Below are positions 47,296 to 57,344 of a stretch of 64,000 nucleotides of DNA, piece by piece. The first letter of the stretch is position 1. The number at the start of each line of letters is the position of its first letter. Source of the stretch: Pseudomonas xantholysinigenes. Lineage in GTDB: Bacteria > Pseudomonadota > Gammaproteobacteria > Pseudomonadales > Pseudomonadaceae. Location of the stretch: assembly GCF_014268885.2 (NCBI RefSeq), contig NZ_CP077095.1:5222001-5286000 (forward strand), given 5' to 3'. The notes under the pieces were generated by a model. It did no database searches. It had not been told where the DNA came from and saw only the letters and a program-made list of their open reading frames with translations. The position numbers were made by a program, and so were the translations under genes.

Positions 47296-47335
47296 GGAGC
47301 GGCCTTGCGTCGCGAAAGGGCTGCGCAGCAGCCCC
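47296..47335. repeat. Right part of the REP interrupted by the IS
   Basis: GGAGCGGCCTTGCGTCGCGA then AAGGGCTGCGCAGCAGCCCC; the missing first part CCCTGTA is at 46064-46070 across the IS. Confidence 0.8.
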
Positions 47336-47365
47336 AGCAATTTCGATCATGGCTCCGAATCTGGG

Positions 47366-48220
47366 TCAGTCGCCGGTCGCCACTGGGTGCTGCGGAGCAT
47401 TGATCCACTCGCTCCAGGAACCTGCGTACAGCCGTCCCAGCGGGTATCCCGCCAGCGCCAGGGCAAACAGGTTGTGGCAAGCCGTCACCCCCGAGCCGCA
47501 GTAGGACACCAGCTGCCCTGGCGAACGATCGCCCAGTTTTTCGGCAAAACGCTGCTTGAGCTGCGCGGCAGGCAGGAATCGTCCGTCGCCACCGAGGTTG
47601 TCGGTGAACGCCGCGCATTGCGCCCCTGGAATATGCCCGGCCACCGGGTCGATCGGCTCGACCTCGCCTCGGAAACGCGGCAACGCACGGGCGTCGATCA
47701 GGGTCAGGTCTGCTTCGCCCAGATGCTTGACCAGGTGCTCGGCGTCAATCAGCAACTTCATGTCCGGCTCGCCGCTGAAGCTGCCCTCGCGCCGCAACGG
47801 TGGATCGAGGCTCAGCGGCAAATGCGCGGCATGCCAGGCCTTGAGGCCGCCATCGAGGATGAACACCCCGTCGCGCTTGCCCAGCCAGGCCAGCAGCCAC
47901 CAGGCGCGGGCGGCATAAGCACCCGGGCCATCGTCGTAGAGCACTACCTCGCTGTCATTGTCCACACCCCACTCACGCAGGCGCTCGACCAGCCGCTGCG
48001 GGTCCGGCAACGGGTGTCGCCCAGTACGGCCCTTGATCACCGGCCCGCTCAGGTCGCGCTCAAGGTCGGCGAAATGCGCGCCGGCGATATGCCCCTCGGC
48101 ATAGCTGCGTTGGCCATAGTCGACATCTTCCAGGGCAAAGCGACAGTCGAGGATCACCAGGCCGGGGGCGTCCAGGCGTTCGGCCAGTTGTTGCGGGGTG
48201 ATCAGTTGCGCAAGGGGCAT
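47366..48220 (-). CDS. sseA: Thiosulfate/3-mercaptopyruvate sulfurtransferase
   Basis: 284 residues with two rhodanese domains; the C-terminal one carries the active Cys241 in SYCGSGVTA. The CGSG(V/I)TA loop favours 3-mercaptopyruvate over thiosulfate (CRKGVT). The N-terminal domain, starting with LVILDCRFALED, is catalytically silent. It lies 35 bp after the TetR gene on the same strand. Substrate choice is inferred from the loop only. Confidence 0.88.
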   Translation of the reverse strand: MPLAQLITPQQLAERLDAPGLVILDCRFALEDVDYGQRSYAEGHIAGAHFADLERDLSGPVIKGRTGRHPLPDPQRLVERLREWGVDNDSEVVLYDDGPGAYAARAWWLLAWLGKRDGVFILDGGLKAWHAAHLPLSLDPPLRREGSFSGEPDMKLLIDAEHLVKHLGEADLTLIDARALPRFRGEVEPIDPVAGHIPGAQCAAFTDNLGGDGRFLPAAQLKQRFAEKLGDRSPGQLVSYCGSGVTACHNLFALALAGYPLGRLYAGSWSEWINAPQHPVATGD

Positions 48221-48255
48221 GACAATCTCCTGACAAGTGACTCGAAGGCCTTGGC

Positions 48256-48921
48256 TCAGTGCTCCAGGGCCTGGTTGAAAGGTACGTGGAATTCTTCGCA
48301 GAGGGTGTCCACGGCACTGCGCGCGGCGGGCGTGACGAAGCCCAGCTCCAGCACCAGTACCTGGTAGACGCCGCGCATGAACGCTTCTTCACCCAGGTGC
48401 GCGCTATGCTCGCGGGTGGTGCTGAGAAAACGCACCCAGGAGGTCAGCACGATCCAGGCATTGATGGTCAGCGATTCGATCTGCGCCGCATCCATGGCCA
48501 GGATCCCGGCTTCGACGAAGCCGCGGTAGATCGCCTGGCCCTGCTGCAGGCAACGCCGCGAAAAGCGCCGGTAGCGGGCGGCCAGCTCCGGATCGCTGTC
48601 GAGCAGGTGCTCGAGGTCGCGGTGCAGGAAACGGTAGTTCCACATCGCCGCCAGCAGCGCCTTGAGGTAAAAGCGCTTGTCCTCAACGGTGGCGACGCGG
48701 CCCTGGGGCGGGCGCAGGAAGCTGTCGACCAGTTCTTCGTACTGATTGAACAGCACGGCGATGATCGCCTGCTTGTTGGGGAAGTGGTAGTACAGGTTGC
48801 CGGGCGAGATTTCCATGTGCGCGGCAATGTGATTGGTACTGACACAGCGCTCGCCCTGCTGGTTGAACAGCTCCAGGCTGTTCTGCACGATGCGCTCTCG
48901 GGTCTTCATGCGCGGGGCCAT
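48256..48921 (-). CDS. TetR-family transcriptional regulator
   Basis: 221 residues. The N-terminal helix-turn-helix has NHIAAHMEISPGNLYYHFPNK (near 31-51), then a ligand-binding helical domain of about 150 residues. It is divergent from the aldehyde dehydrogenase operon and probably represses it and itself. ATG at 48921 (MAPRMKTRERI) or 48909 are both possible; I prefer the first. The ligand is unknown, perhaps an aldehyde or fatty compound. Confidence 0.9.
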   Translation of the reverse strand: MAPRMKTRERIVQNSLELFNQQGERCVSTNHIAAHMEISPGNLYYHFPNKQAIIAVLFNQYEELVDSFLRPPQGRVATVEDKRFYLKALLAAMWNYRFLHRDLEHLLDSDPELAARYRRFSRRCLQQGQAIYRGFVEAGILAMDAAQIESLTINAWIVLTSWVRFLSTTREHSAHLGEEAFMRGVYQVLVLELGFVTPAARSAVDTLCEEFHVPFNQALEH

Positions 48922-49047
48922 GCTCAGCTCCAGTCTCCGGGCGTTCAAGTGATGGGGCATCTTACGGGCTATTGGCCGGCAACGTCAGCGCCAGGTTGCG
49001 TAAATGTCCGTTGATCTGGCCGAAGCAACACTCACCCTGGAACGAAT

Positions 49048-49063
49048 TAGAGTATAGGCTCTA
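49048..49063. promoter_or_regulatory. Candidate TetR operator
   Basis: TAGAG-TATAGG-CTCTA: a 16-bp palindrome 29 bp upstream of the aldehyde dehydrogenase ATG and 127 bp from the TetR start. It is the only obvious dyad in the divergent gap. Confidence 0.5.
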
Positions 49064-49091
49064 TTAATCCTCAACCACGGGTGCCCGTGCC

Positions 49092-50522
49092 ATGACCTCG
49101 ATCATCACTCCGCCTCCTGCTGCATCCGACCTCGGCCTGGAGGCGATGTTCGCCGCCCAGCGCCAGGCATTCGTCGGCAATCCCATGCCCCCGGCGGCGC
49201 AACGCCGGCAGTGGCTGAAAAGCCTGCGCGAAGCGCTGGTCAATGAGCAGGAGGCACTGATCGCGGCCATCGACAGCGACTTTTCCGGGCGCAGCCGCGA
49301 CGAGACCCTGATCGCCGAACTGCTGCCTTCGGTGCAGGGCCTGCGCCACGCCGAGCGCCATCTGCAGCGCTGGATGCGGCCTTCGCGCCGACGCGTGGGC
49401 CTGGCGTTCCAGCCGGCCAGCGCCAAGGTGCTGTACCAGCCACTGGGGGTGGTGGGGGTGATCGTGCCGTGGAACTACCCGCTGTTCCTCGCCATCGGCC
49501 CGCTGGCCGGCGCCCTGGCCGCCGGCAACCGGGTGATGCTCAAGCTCAGCGAGGCCACCCCGGCCACCGGCCTGTTGCTCAAGGCATTGCTGGAGCGGGT
49601 GTTCCCCAGCGACCTGGTCAGCGTGGTGCTGGGCGAGGTGGAAGTGGGCCAGGCCTTCTCACGCCTGCCCTTCGACCACCTGCTGTTCACTGGCGCCACC
49701 AGCGTGGGCCGTCATGTCATGCAGGCGGCCGCGCACAACCTCACCCCGGTGACCCTCGAACTGGGCGGCAAGTCGCCGGCCATCGTGTCGGCTGACGTGC
49801 CCCTGGACACCGCCGCCGAACGCATCGCCTTCGGCAAGCTCCTCAATGCCGGCCAGACCTGCGTCGCCCCCGACTACGTGCTGGTGCCACGCCCTCGGCT
49901 GGACGCCTTCGCCGACGCCTACCAACGCGCCGTGCGCCGACAATTCCCGCGCGTCACCGACAACCCGGACTACACCCGGATCATCAACCCGCGTCAGTTG
50001 CAGCGCCTGGAGCACTTGCTGGCCGATGCCCGCGAACGCGGCGCCAGGGTGCTCGACCTGTACCCCGACGAACCGCGCCAGGGCCGCTGCCTGCCGCCGC
50101 ACCTGCTGCTGGAGGTGAACGACGGCATGCAGGTGATGCACGAGGAGATCTTCGGCCCGTTGCTGCCGCTGGTGCCCTACGACAGCCTCGACGACGCCCT
50201 GGCCTACATCAAAGAGCGCCCGCGCCCGCTGGCCCTGTACTACTTCGGCTACGACCGCGACGAGCAGGCCCGGTTGTTGCGCGACAGCCATTCCGGCGGG
50301 GTCTGCCTCAACGACACCCTGCTGCACGTGGCCCAGGACGACCTGCCATTCGGCGGTATCGGCCCCTCTGGCATGGGCCACTACCACGGCCACGAGGGCT
50401 TCCTGACCTTCAGCAAGGCCAAGGCGGTGCTGACCAAGCAGCGCATCAATGCCGCCCGGTTGATCTACCCGCCCTATGGCAAGGCCTTGCAGCGCCTGGT
50501 CTACAAGCTGTTCATCCGTTGA
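49092..50522 (+). CDS. Coniferyl-aldehyde-dehydrogenase-like NAD(P) aldehyde dehydrogenase
   Basis: 476 residues, ALDH superfamily: general base E223 (TLELGGKSP) and nucleophile C257 (NAGQTCVAP), with the cofactor-binding PWNYPLFLAIGP near 124. A C-terminal hydrophobic/basic tail (LQRLVYKLFIR) resembles fatty aldehyde dehydrogenases. The class is often named coniferyl aldehyde dehydrogenase (CalB), but the natural substrate is not determined. It is the first gene of a three-gene unit, and the stop overlaps the next start (TGATG). Confidence 0.87.
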   Translation: MTSIITPPPAASDLGLEAMFAAQRQAFVGNPMPPAAQRRQWLKSLREALVNEQEALIAAIDSDFSGRSRDETLIAELLPSVQGLRHAERHLQRWMRPSRRRVGLAFQPASAKVLYQPLGVVGVIVPWNYPLFLAIGPLAGALAAGNRVMLKLSEATPATGLLLKALLERVFPSDLVSVVLGEVEVGQAFSRLPFDHLLFTGATSVGRHVMQAAAHNLTPVTLELGGKSPAIVSADVPLDTAAERIAFGKLLNAGQTCVAPDYVLVPRPRLDAFADAYQRAVRRQFPRVTDNPDYTRIINPRQLQRLEHLLADARERGARVLDLYPDEPRQGRCLPPHLLLEVNDGMQVMHEEIFGPLLPLVPYDSLDDALAYIKERPRPLALYYFGYDRDEQARLLRDSHSGGVCLNDTLLHVAQDDLPFGGIGPSGMGHYHGHEGFLTFSKAKAVLTKQRINAARLIYPPYGKALQRLVYKLFIR

Positions 50523-51007
50523 TGCAGCGGCGCGAGCTGCTGCGCTTCGGCGTGGGCGCCACGCTGTTCCTGGGCGCGACCAGCCTGGTCGGCTGCACCC
50601 AGCAGGCGCCCTCGGCCGGCTACCAGGCACTGCGCGAGGACGACCTGCCGCTGCTGCGGGCCTTGATCCCCGTGGTGCTTGCCGGCACCCAGGCGACGCC
50701 GGAACAGGTGCTGCACAGCCTCGACCACAAGCTGGCAGCGCTGTCGCCGGCCATGCTCAAGCTCAGCCGGCAGTTGTTCGATGTGCTCAGCCTGCCCCTG
50801 ACCCGCGGGCCGTTGACCGGAGTCTGGGGCAACTGGGCGAACGCTGGAGACGCGCAGATAGAGGCGTTTCTGCAACGTTGGCGCGACAGCTCACTGGACC
50901 TGCTGCGCCAAGGCCACGCGTCATTGCTGCAATTGCTGTTGATGGCCTGGTACGAACGCCCCGAAGCCTGGGCCGCCTGCGGCTACCCCGGCCCACCCAG
51001 GATCTGA
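50522..51007 (+). CDS. Tat-signal lipoprotein-like small subunit
   Basis: 161 residues. The N-terminus QRRELLRFG is a twin-arginine motif, followed by a hydrophobic stretch and a lipobox LVGC (Cys25). The rest is helical and resembles the small (gamma/subunit 3) component of gluconate or glucose dehydrogenases, which carry the Tat signal for a GMC partner. It is located between the aldehyde dehydrogenase and the GMC gene and starts with ATG at 50522, overlapping the upstream stop. Assignment to that family is from size, signal and context. Confidence 0.78.
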   Translation: MQRRELLRFGVGATLFLGATSLVGCTQQAPSAGYQALREDDLPLLRALIPVVLAGTQATPEQVLHSLDHKLAALSPAMLKLSRQLFDVLSLPLTRGPLTGVWGNWANAGDAQIEAFLQRWRDSSLDLLRQGHASLLQLLLMAWYERPEAWAACGYPGPPRI

Positions 51008-51057
51008 CTCATCGCCCCCAGGATTTCAACCACCCGGTAGTCGCCAGAGAAAAGCCC

Positions 51058-52656
51058 ATGCCCGTGCCCGACCCGTTTCGCCAAGGCCTCGAACGAGGCT
51101 GGACCACCCATGACGGTTCACGCCTGGAACAGGACCTGACCCTCGAAGCCGACGTCGCCGTGATCGGCAGTGGCGCAGGCGGCGCCACCACCGCTGAGTC
51201 GCTCAGCGCCACCGGGTTGAAGGTACTGCTGATCGAGGAAGGCCCGCTGAAGACCAGCAGCGACTTCCATCTGCTGGAAAACGAGGCCTATGCCGACCTC
51301 TATCAGGAAGGCCTGGGGCGCCTGAGCAAGGATGGCGCCATCACCATTCTCCAGGGCCGCGCGGTGGGCGGCACCACCCTGGTCAACTGGACCTCGAGCT
51401 TCCGCACGCCACCCCAGACCCTGGAACACTGGGCCCGGGAACACGCGGTCAAAGGCCTCGACAGCGCCGCCATGGCGCCCTGGTTCGCGCGTATGGAGCA
51501 GCGCCTGGGCATCAGCCCCTGGGCGCTGCCGCCGAATGCCAACAACGATGTGCTGCGCCGCGGCTGCGAAGCCCTCGGCCATCGCTGGGCGGTGATCCCG
51601 CGCAATGTGCGCGGCTGCTGGAACCTGGGCTATTGCGGCATGGGGTGCCCGGTCAACGCCAAGCAGTCGATGCTGGTGACCAGCATCCCCGCCACGTTGG
51701 ACAAGGGCGGCGAACTGCTCTACCTGGCCCGCGCCGCACGCTTCAGCCACGACGGCCAGCGCATCGACCACCTGCAATGCCAGGCCCTCGACGCCCAAGG
51801 CATCCAGCCCACCGGTCGCCAGGTGCGCGTCCGTGCCCGCCACTACGTGCTGGCCGGCGGCGGCATCAACAGCCCGGCCCTGCTGCTGCGCTCACAGGCG
51901 CCGGACCCCCACCAGCGCCTGGGCAAACGCACCTTCCTGCACCTAGTCAACTTCAGCGCCGCACAGTTCGACGCACCCATCGACCCCTACTACGGCGCCC
52001 CGCAGTCAATCTACAGCGACCAGTTCCAATGGCAGGCTGGTGTCACCGGGCCGGTCGGCTACAAACTCGAAGTCCCGCCACTACACCCGGCGCTGGCTAG
52101 CACCCTGCTCGGCGGCCATGGCCAGGACAATGCCCTGCGCATGGCCGAGCTGCCCCATACCCACGTGATGCTGGCGCTGCTGCGCGATGGCTTCCACCCC
52201 GACAGCCCGGGCGGCCAGGTGGAGCTGCGCGGCGACGGCTCGCCGGTGCTCGACTACCCCGTCACCGACTACCTGCGCGACGGCTTGCGTCGCGCCTGGC
52301 ACAGCATGGCGCAGATCCAGTTCGCCGCCGGCGCGCGCCGGGTGTTGCCGGTGCACGGCGATGCGCGCTATGTCGACACGGCCGACCAGGCCCAGGCGAT
52401 GATCGACCGACTCCCCCTGCAACTGCTGCGCATGCGCTTGGGCAGCGCCCATGTGATGGGCGGCTGCGCCCTCGGCGAAGACCCGCGCCAGGCGGTCTGC
52501 GACAGCCTCGGCCGGCACCACCAGCTGGAAAACCTGTCGATTCACGACGGTTCGCTGTTCCCCACCAGCATCGGCGCCAACCCGCAATTATCGGTATATG
52601 CCCTGGCCGCGCGGCTCAGCGACGCATTGATCGGCCGCCTGGCACCGCGCGCATGA
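51058..52656 (+). CDS. GMC-family FAD-dependent oxidoreductase
   Basis: 532 residues. FAD motif AVIGSGAGGATTAE (near 34-47); NAAMGC-like CGMGCPVNAKQSM near 195; GGCALGEDPRQAV and SIHDGSLFPTSIGANPQ in the C-terminal domain. It oxidises alcohols or sugars; the substrate is unknown. It has no signal peptide of its own, but the upstream Tat protein could carry it. The frame runs open into the previous gene; the ATG at 51058 is used because the family begins there. A weak purine stretch (AGAGAAAAG) precedes it. Confidence 0.9.
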   Translation: MPVPDPFRQGLERGWTTHDGSRLEQDLTLEADVAVIGSGAGGATTAESLSATGLKVLLIEEGPLKTSSDFHLLENEAYADLYQEGLGRLSKDGAITILQGRAVGGTTLVNWTSSFRTPPQTLEHWAREHAVKGLDSAAMAPWFARMEQRLGISPWALPPNANNDVLRRGCEALGHRWAVIPRNVRGCWNLGYCGMGCPVNAKQSMLVTSIPATLDKGGELLYLARAARFSHDGQRIDHLQCQALDAQGIQPTGRQVRVRARHYVLAGGGINSPALLLRSQAPDPHQRLGKRTFLHLVNFSAAQFDAPIDPYYGAPQSIYSDQFQWQAGVTGPVGYKLEVPPLHPALASTLLGGHGQDNALRMAELPHTHVMLALLRDGFHPDSPGGQVELRGDGSPVLDYPVTDYLRDGLRRAWHSMAQIQFAAGARRVLPVHGDARYVDTADQAQAMIDRLPLQLLRMRLGSAHVMGGCALGEDPRQAVCDSLGRHHQLENLSIHDGSLFPTSIGANPQLSVYALAARLSDALIGRLAPRA

Positions 52657-53247
<591 letters not shown>

Positions 53248-53263
53248 GGCGCGGGGCAGGATG

Positions 53264-53290
53264 TCGCGCCCGCGTGCACTGCGGGCGCGA
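53264..53290. terminator. GC hairpin between coaD and the ferredoxin gene
   Basis: TCGCGCCCGC-GTGCACT-GCGGGCGCGA, a perfect 10-bp stem 17 bp past coaD. No T tract; it could pause or stabilise the transcript. Confidence 0.45.
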
Positions 53291-53319
53291 ATCCGGCACA
53301 ATTGCGCCCATCGCTTTGA

Positions 53320-53606
<287 letters not shown>

Positions 53607-53607
<1 letters not shown>

Positions 53608-55289
53608 TGCCGTTCGTCGCCGCGATACGCCGCGCAGCCATCGGCGCCATCCTGGCGCTGCTGGCCACCAGTGCCCTGGCCGATGACCCGGGCCGCGCCG
53701 CGATCGCCAGCCCGCACCAGGCGGCCACCGCGGCGGCGCAACAGGTTCTGCAGCAGGGCGGTAACGCCTTCGATGCCGCCGTGGCCATCAGCGCCGCGCT
53801 GGCCGTGGTCGAGCCCTATGGCTCCGGCCTGGGCGGTGGCGGCTTCTTCCTCCTGCGTGAAAGCGGCGACACGCCCCGCTATGCCTTCCTCGACGCCCGT
53901 GAGCGCGCGCCCGCCGCCGCTCGGGCCGACATGTACCTGAAAGACGGCAAGGTGCAGCCCGGCCTGTCGATCAACGGCCCGCTGGCCGCCGCCATCCCCG
54001 GCCTGCCCCAGGCCCTGGCCGACCTCGCCGCCAGCCACGGCAGGCTGCCGCTCAAGGACAGCCTGGCCCCGGCCATTCGCCTGGCCAACCAGGGCTTCGC
54101 CGTCGACCGCATCTACCGCGACCGCGCGACCATGCGCCTGAACGCCCTGCGCGACGACGCCGAGAGCGCCCGGCTGTTCCTTGCCGCCAATGAGGTGCCG
54201 GCGCTGGGCACGGTAATCCGCCAGCCTGAACTGGCCGTCACCCTGCAAGGCCTGGCCGTGCATGGCCGCGACGGTTTCTATCGCGGCCCGCTGGCTCGGC
54301 GCCTGGTCGATGGCGTGCGCCAGGCTGGCGGCATCTGGACCCTGGACGACCTGGCCGGCTACCGCACAGCCTGGCGCGAACCATTGCGCTACCCGTTGGC
54401 CGAACAGCGCGAGCTGATCAGCAGCCCGCCGCCCTCGGCCGGCGGCATCGCCCTGGCCCAGAGCCTGGCCATGCTCCAGCGCCTGCCCTGGCAGAGCGCC
54501 GAGCCGGTGCAGCGCAGCCACTATGTGATCGAAGTGCTGCGCCGGGCCTACCGCGACCGCGGCCTGCTGGGTGATCCGGACTACGTCGGCAACCCGATCA
54601 ATCGCCTGTTGGCGCGGCACTACCTGACGGGGCTGGCCGACAGCATCGATGTGCGCCAAGCCACCCCGAGCAGCGCCCTGCCACCTTCACCCGCCTGGCG
54701 CGAAGGTGACCACACCACGCACTTCTCGGTGATCGACGCCCAGGGCAACGCCGTTTCCGCCACCCTGTCGGTCAACCTGCCATTCGGCGCGGCGTTCAGC
54801 GTGCCCGGCACGGGCCTGGTGCTGAACAACGAGATGGATGATTTCGCCGCCGATCCCGGGGGCAGCAACAGCTACGGCCTGGCCGGCAGCCAGGCCAACG
54901 CGGTGGCGGCGGGCAAGCGGCCGCTGTCGAGCATGAGCCCGACCTTCATCGAAAGCCCCGGCCAGTTCGCCAGCTTCGGCACGCCGGGTGGCAGCCGGAT
55001 CCCGAGCATGGTGCTGCTGTCGGTAATGGGCTTCCTCGAAGGACGACCGGTGGCCGAGTGGCCAGCGACGCCGCGCTATCACCATCAGTACCTGCCGGAT
55101 GTGGTGGAGCATGAGCCGGGGACGTTCAGCGCAAGACAAAAGACCGAGCTTGAAGAACGTGGGTATCGGTTGAGGGATGTCGGGCGCCAGTACGGCAATC
55201 AGCAGGTACTGTACTGGGACAAGGCTGGTGGGACCATGGAAGCGGCCAGTGATCCCAGGGGTGTGGGGCAGGCGACAGTCGTCGACTGA
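53607..55289 (+). CDS. ggt: Gamma-glutamyltransferase (periplasmic)
   Basis: 560 residues: signal peptide (ALLATSALA, about 1-25), large subunit, then the autocleavage site at Thr370 (HTTHFSV), which becomes the N-terminal nucleophile of the small subunit. GSGLGGGGFFL and the oxyanion-stabilising GTPGGSRIPSM are also visible. It degrades glutathione and transfers gamma-glutamyl groups. The start ATG overlaps the ferredoxin stop, so the pair is coupled. Confidence 0.93.
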
Positions 55290-55301
55290 TCCGATTCAAA
55301 C

Positions 55302-55391
55302 TCCTGTAGGAGCCAGCCTTGCTGGCGAATCAGGCAACGCGATGCCTGGCACCGGCTACGCCGGTGTTCGCGGGCAAGCCCGCTCCCACTG
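55302..55391. repeat. REP-like repeat between ggt and mutM
   Basis: CTGTAGGAGCCAGCCTTGCT ... GGCACCGGCTACGCCGGTGT ... GGGCAAGCCCGCTCCCAC. It lies in the convergent ggt/mutM gap. Confidence 0.7.
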
Positions 55392-55411
55392 GGATCGCTG
55401 CACGTATTGAC

Positions 55412-56224
55412 TCAACGCTGGCATTTCGGGCAGAACACGCTCGCCCGCTGCCCCAGCTTCACCTCGCGCAGTTCGGTACCGCACAGCTTGCACGGCTGCC
55501 CGCCGCGCCCGTACACGAACAACTCCTGCTGGAAGTACCCCGGCTGCCCATCGCCACCGATGAAATCGCGCAAGGTGGTCCCGCCCTGCTCGATGGCCGC
55601 CGCCAGCACCCGTTTGATCTCGATCGCCAGCTTCAGGTAGCGCGCCCGGGAGATCCCGCCCGCCTCGCGGCGCGGGTCGATTCCGGCAGCGAACAACGCT
55701 TCGGTGGCGTAGATGTTGCCCACTCCCACCACCACGGCGTTGTCCATGATGAACGGTTTGACCGCCATCGAGCGCCCGCGCGACAGCTGGAACAGCCGCT
55801 CGCCGTCGAACAGCTCGGTCAACGGCTCCGGCCCGAGGCGGATCAGCAGTTCATGATTGAGCGGATCGAGGCTCCAGAGCATGGCGCCAAACCGACGCGG
55901 GTCGGTGTAGCGCAGCATCAGCCCCGACTCCAGCTCGATATCCACATGTTCGTGCTTGGCCGCCGGCAGCCCGAGCTCGACCAGACGCAGGTTGCCCGAC
56001 ATGCCCAGGTGGCTGATCAACGTGCCGACCTCGGCATTGATCAGCAGGTACTTGGCGCGGCGCTCGACGCTGACGATGCGCTGCCCCGACAGGCGCACGT
56101 CGAGGTCTTCTGGAATCGGCCAGCGCAGGCGCCGGTCGCGCACCACCACACGGCTGACCCGCTGGCCTTCGAGGTGCGGCGCGATACCACGGCGGGTGGT
56201 CTCGACCTCTGGTAATTCCGGCAT
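55412..56224 (-). CDS. mutM: Formamidopyrimidine-DNA glycosylase
   Basis: 270 residues; excises 8-oxoguanine and nicks the strand. The N-terminal nucleophile Pro2 with Glu3 ([13 protein letters not shown]), the helix-two-turn-helix, and a C-terminal zinc finger CKLCG...CPKC are complete. It lies 3 bp downstream of the HDOD gene on the same strand. Confidence 0.96.
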   Translation of the reverse strand: MPELPEVETTRRGIAPHLEGQRVSRVVVRDRRLRWPIPEDLDVRLSGQRIVSVERRAKYLLINAEVGTLISHLGMSGNLRLVELGLPAAKHEHVDIELESGLMLRYTDPRRFGAMLWSLDPLNHELLIRLGPEPLTELFDGERLFQLSRGRSMAVKPFIMDNAVVVGVGNIYATEALFAAGIDPRREAGGISRARYLKLAIEIKRVLAAAIEQGGTTLRDFIGGDGQPGYFQQELFVYGRGGQPCKLCGTELREVKLGQRASVFCPKCQR

Positions 56225-56227
56225 GGT

Positions 56228-57100
56228 TCAGTGCCCGCCCATTTCGCGGATGTTCTGCTTGAGCTGCTCGAAGTCGTAATCAGTCAGGCCGATGTAGTCC
56301 AGCACCAGCGGGCCGACCATGTTCCATTCGTGGTCGACGCTCTGGTTGCCCAGGACACGGTACGAAGCGCAAATGTGCTCGGCCATTTTCAGCACCGCCA
56401 GCAGGTTCTTCAGCTGGGTCTGGGTGTTGCGCGAGGAGTCGTCGCGGAACACCGCCAGGGCGTTGTGGTGGTTGGCGATGGCCGCGCTGATGTGCTCGGG
56501 CAGGCGCCAGGACTTGGCGGTGAAATAGCCGACCACCGAATGGTTGGTGTTGAACACGCGGTTCTCGGTGTCCACCACGCGGACTTCGTCATTGGCCTTG
56601 GCATAGGACTCTTCCAGCACTTCCATGTAGTTGGGGAAGCGCTTGTGCATCAATGGCACGCCGCAATCGTGGAACAGGCCCAGGGTGTAGGCTTCGTCCA
56701 CCGCCTGGATGCCAGTGCGCTTGGCCAGGGTCAGGCAGGTCATGGCCACGTCCTGGGCGGTGTCCCAGAACGGGTTGAGGGTGACAATGGTCTCGTCGCT
56801 CATCTCGCCCTTGATCGATTGCGCATTGATCAGGTTGATGATCGAGCGGCTGCCCAGCAGGTTCACCGCGCGTTGGATCGAACCGATCTTGTTCGCCAGG
56901 CCGAACTGCGCCGAATTGACCAGCTTGAGCAAGGCGCCGGAGAGCCCTGGGTCCTGCGCTATCAGCTTGGCGATGGTCTCCAGGTCCGGGTCGGGCATGT
57001 ACTGCTCGAACTGCAGGTCGACCATGATCTGCGGTTGCGGCGGGATGGTGATGCCTTGCAGGGCTTGCTGGATCTGTTCGGCGGTAAGTTCCTGGGACAT
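56228..57100 (-). CDS. HDOD-domain signalling protein
   Basis: 290 residues with one HDOD domain (about 20-215): a helical, HD-like fold without the full metal-binding His/Asp set (LFHDCGVPLMHKRFP is present, one HD doublet). HDOD proteins act in stress and signalling networks, usually without catalysis. It is upstream of mutM, separated by 3 bp. A role in oxidative damage response is possible but not shown. Confidence 0.87.
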   Translation of the reverse strand: MSQELTAEQIQQALQGITIPPQPQIMVDLQFEQYMPDPDLETIAKLIAQDPGLSGALLKLVNSAQFGLANKIGSIQRAVNLLGSRSIINLINAQSIKGEMSDETIVTLNPFWDTAQDVAMTCLTLAKRTGIQAVDEAYTLGLFHDCGVPLMHKRFPNYMEVLEESYAKANDEVRVVDTENRVFNTNHSVVGYFTAKSWRLPEHISAAIANHHNALAVFRDDSSRNTQTQLKNLLAVLKMAEHICASYRVLGNQSVDHEWNMVGPLVLDYIGLTDYDFEQLKQNIREMGGH

Positions 57101-57170
57101 GCGTGCTTACTCTGGGGGGACCGGGGGATTCTAACCTCCTGACGCGCCAAGCGACCAACCACTGAGTTGT

Positions 57171-57288
57171 TGTGGGAGCGGCCTTGTGTCGCGCAAGGGC
57201 CGCGAGGCGGCCCCGACAATGGCTGCTGCGCAGCTGAAAACCTGGGGCCGCTGCGCGCCCCTTTCGCGACGCAAGGCCGCTCCCACAA
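57171..57288. repeat. REP pair upstream of the rRNA methyltransferase
   Basis: TGTGGGAGCGGCCTTGTGTC ... GACGCAAGGCCGCTCCCACA, facing REP units separated by about 50 bp, in the divergent gap of HDOD and the methyltransferase gene. Confidence 0.8.
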
Positions 57289-57344
57289 GGGACGCGCCAA
57301 CAGGCGACAGGGTATACTCCCGCTCTTTTTCCCGGAGCGACGTC

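Noticed and set aside
50476..51057. N-terminal extension of the GMC oxidoreductase by 194 codons
   Set aside because: The extension is the Tat-protein gene in another frame; the family start is at 51058.
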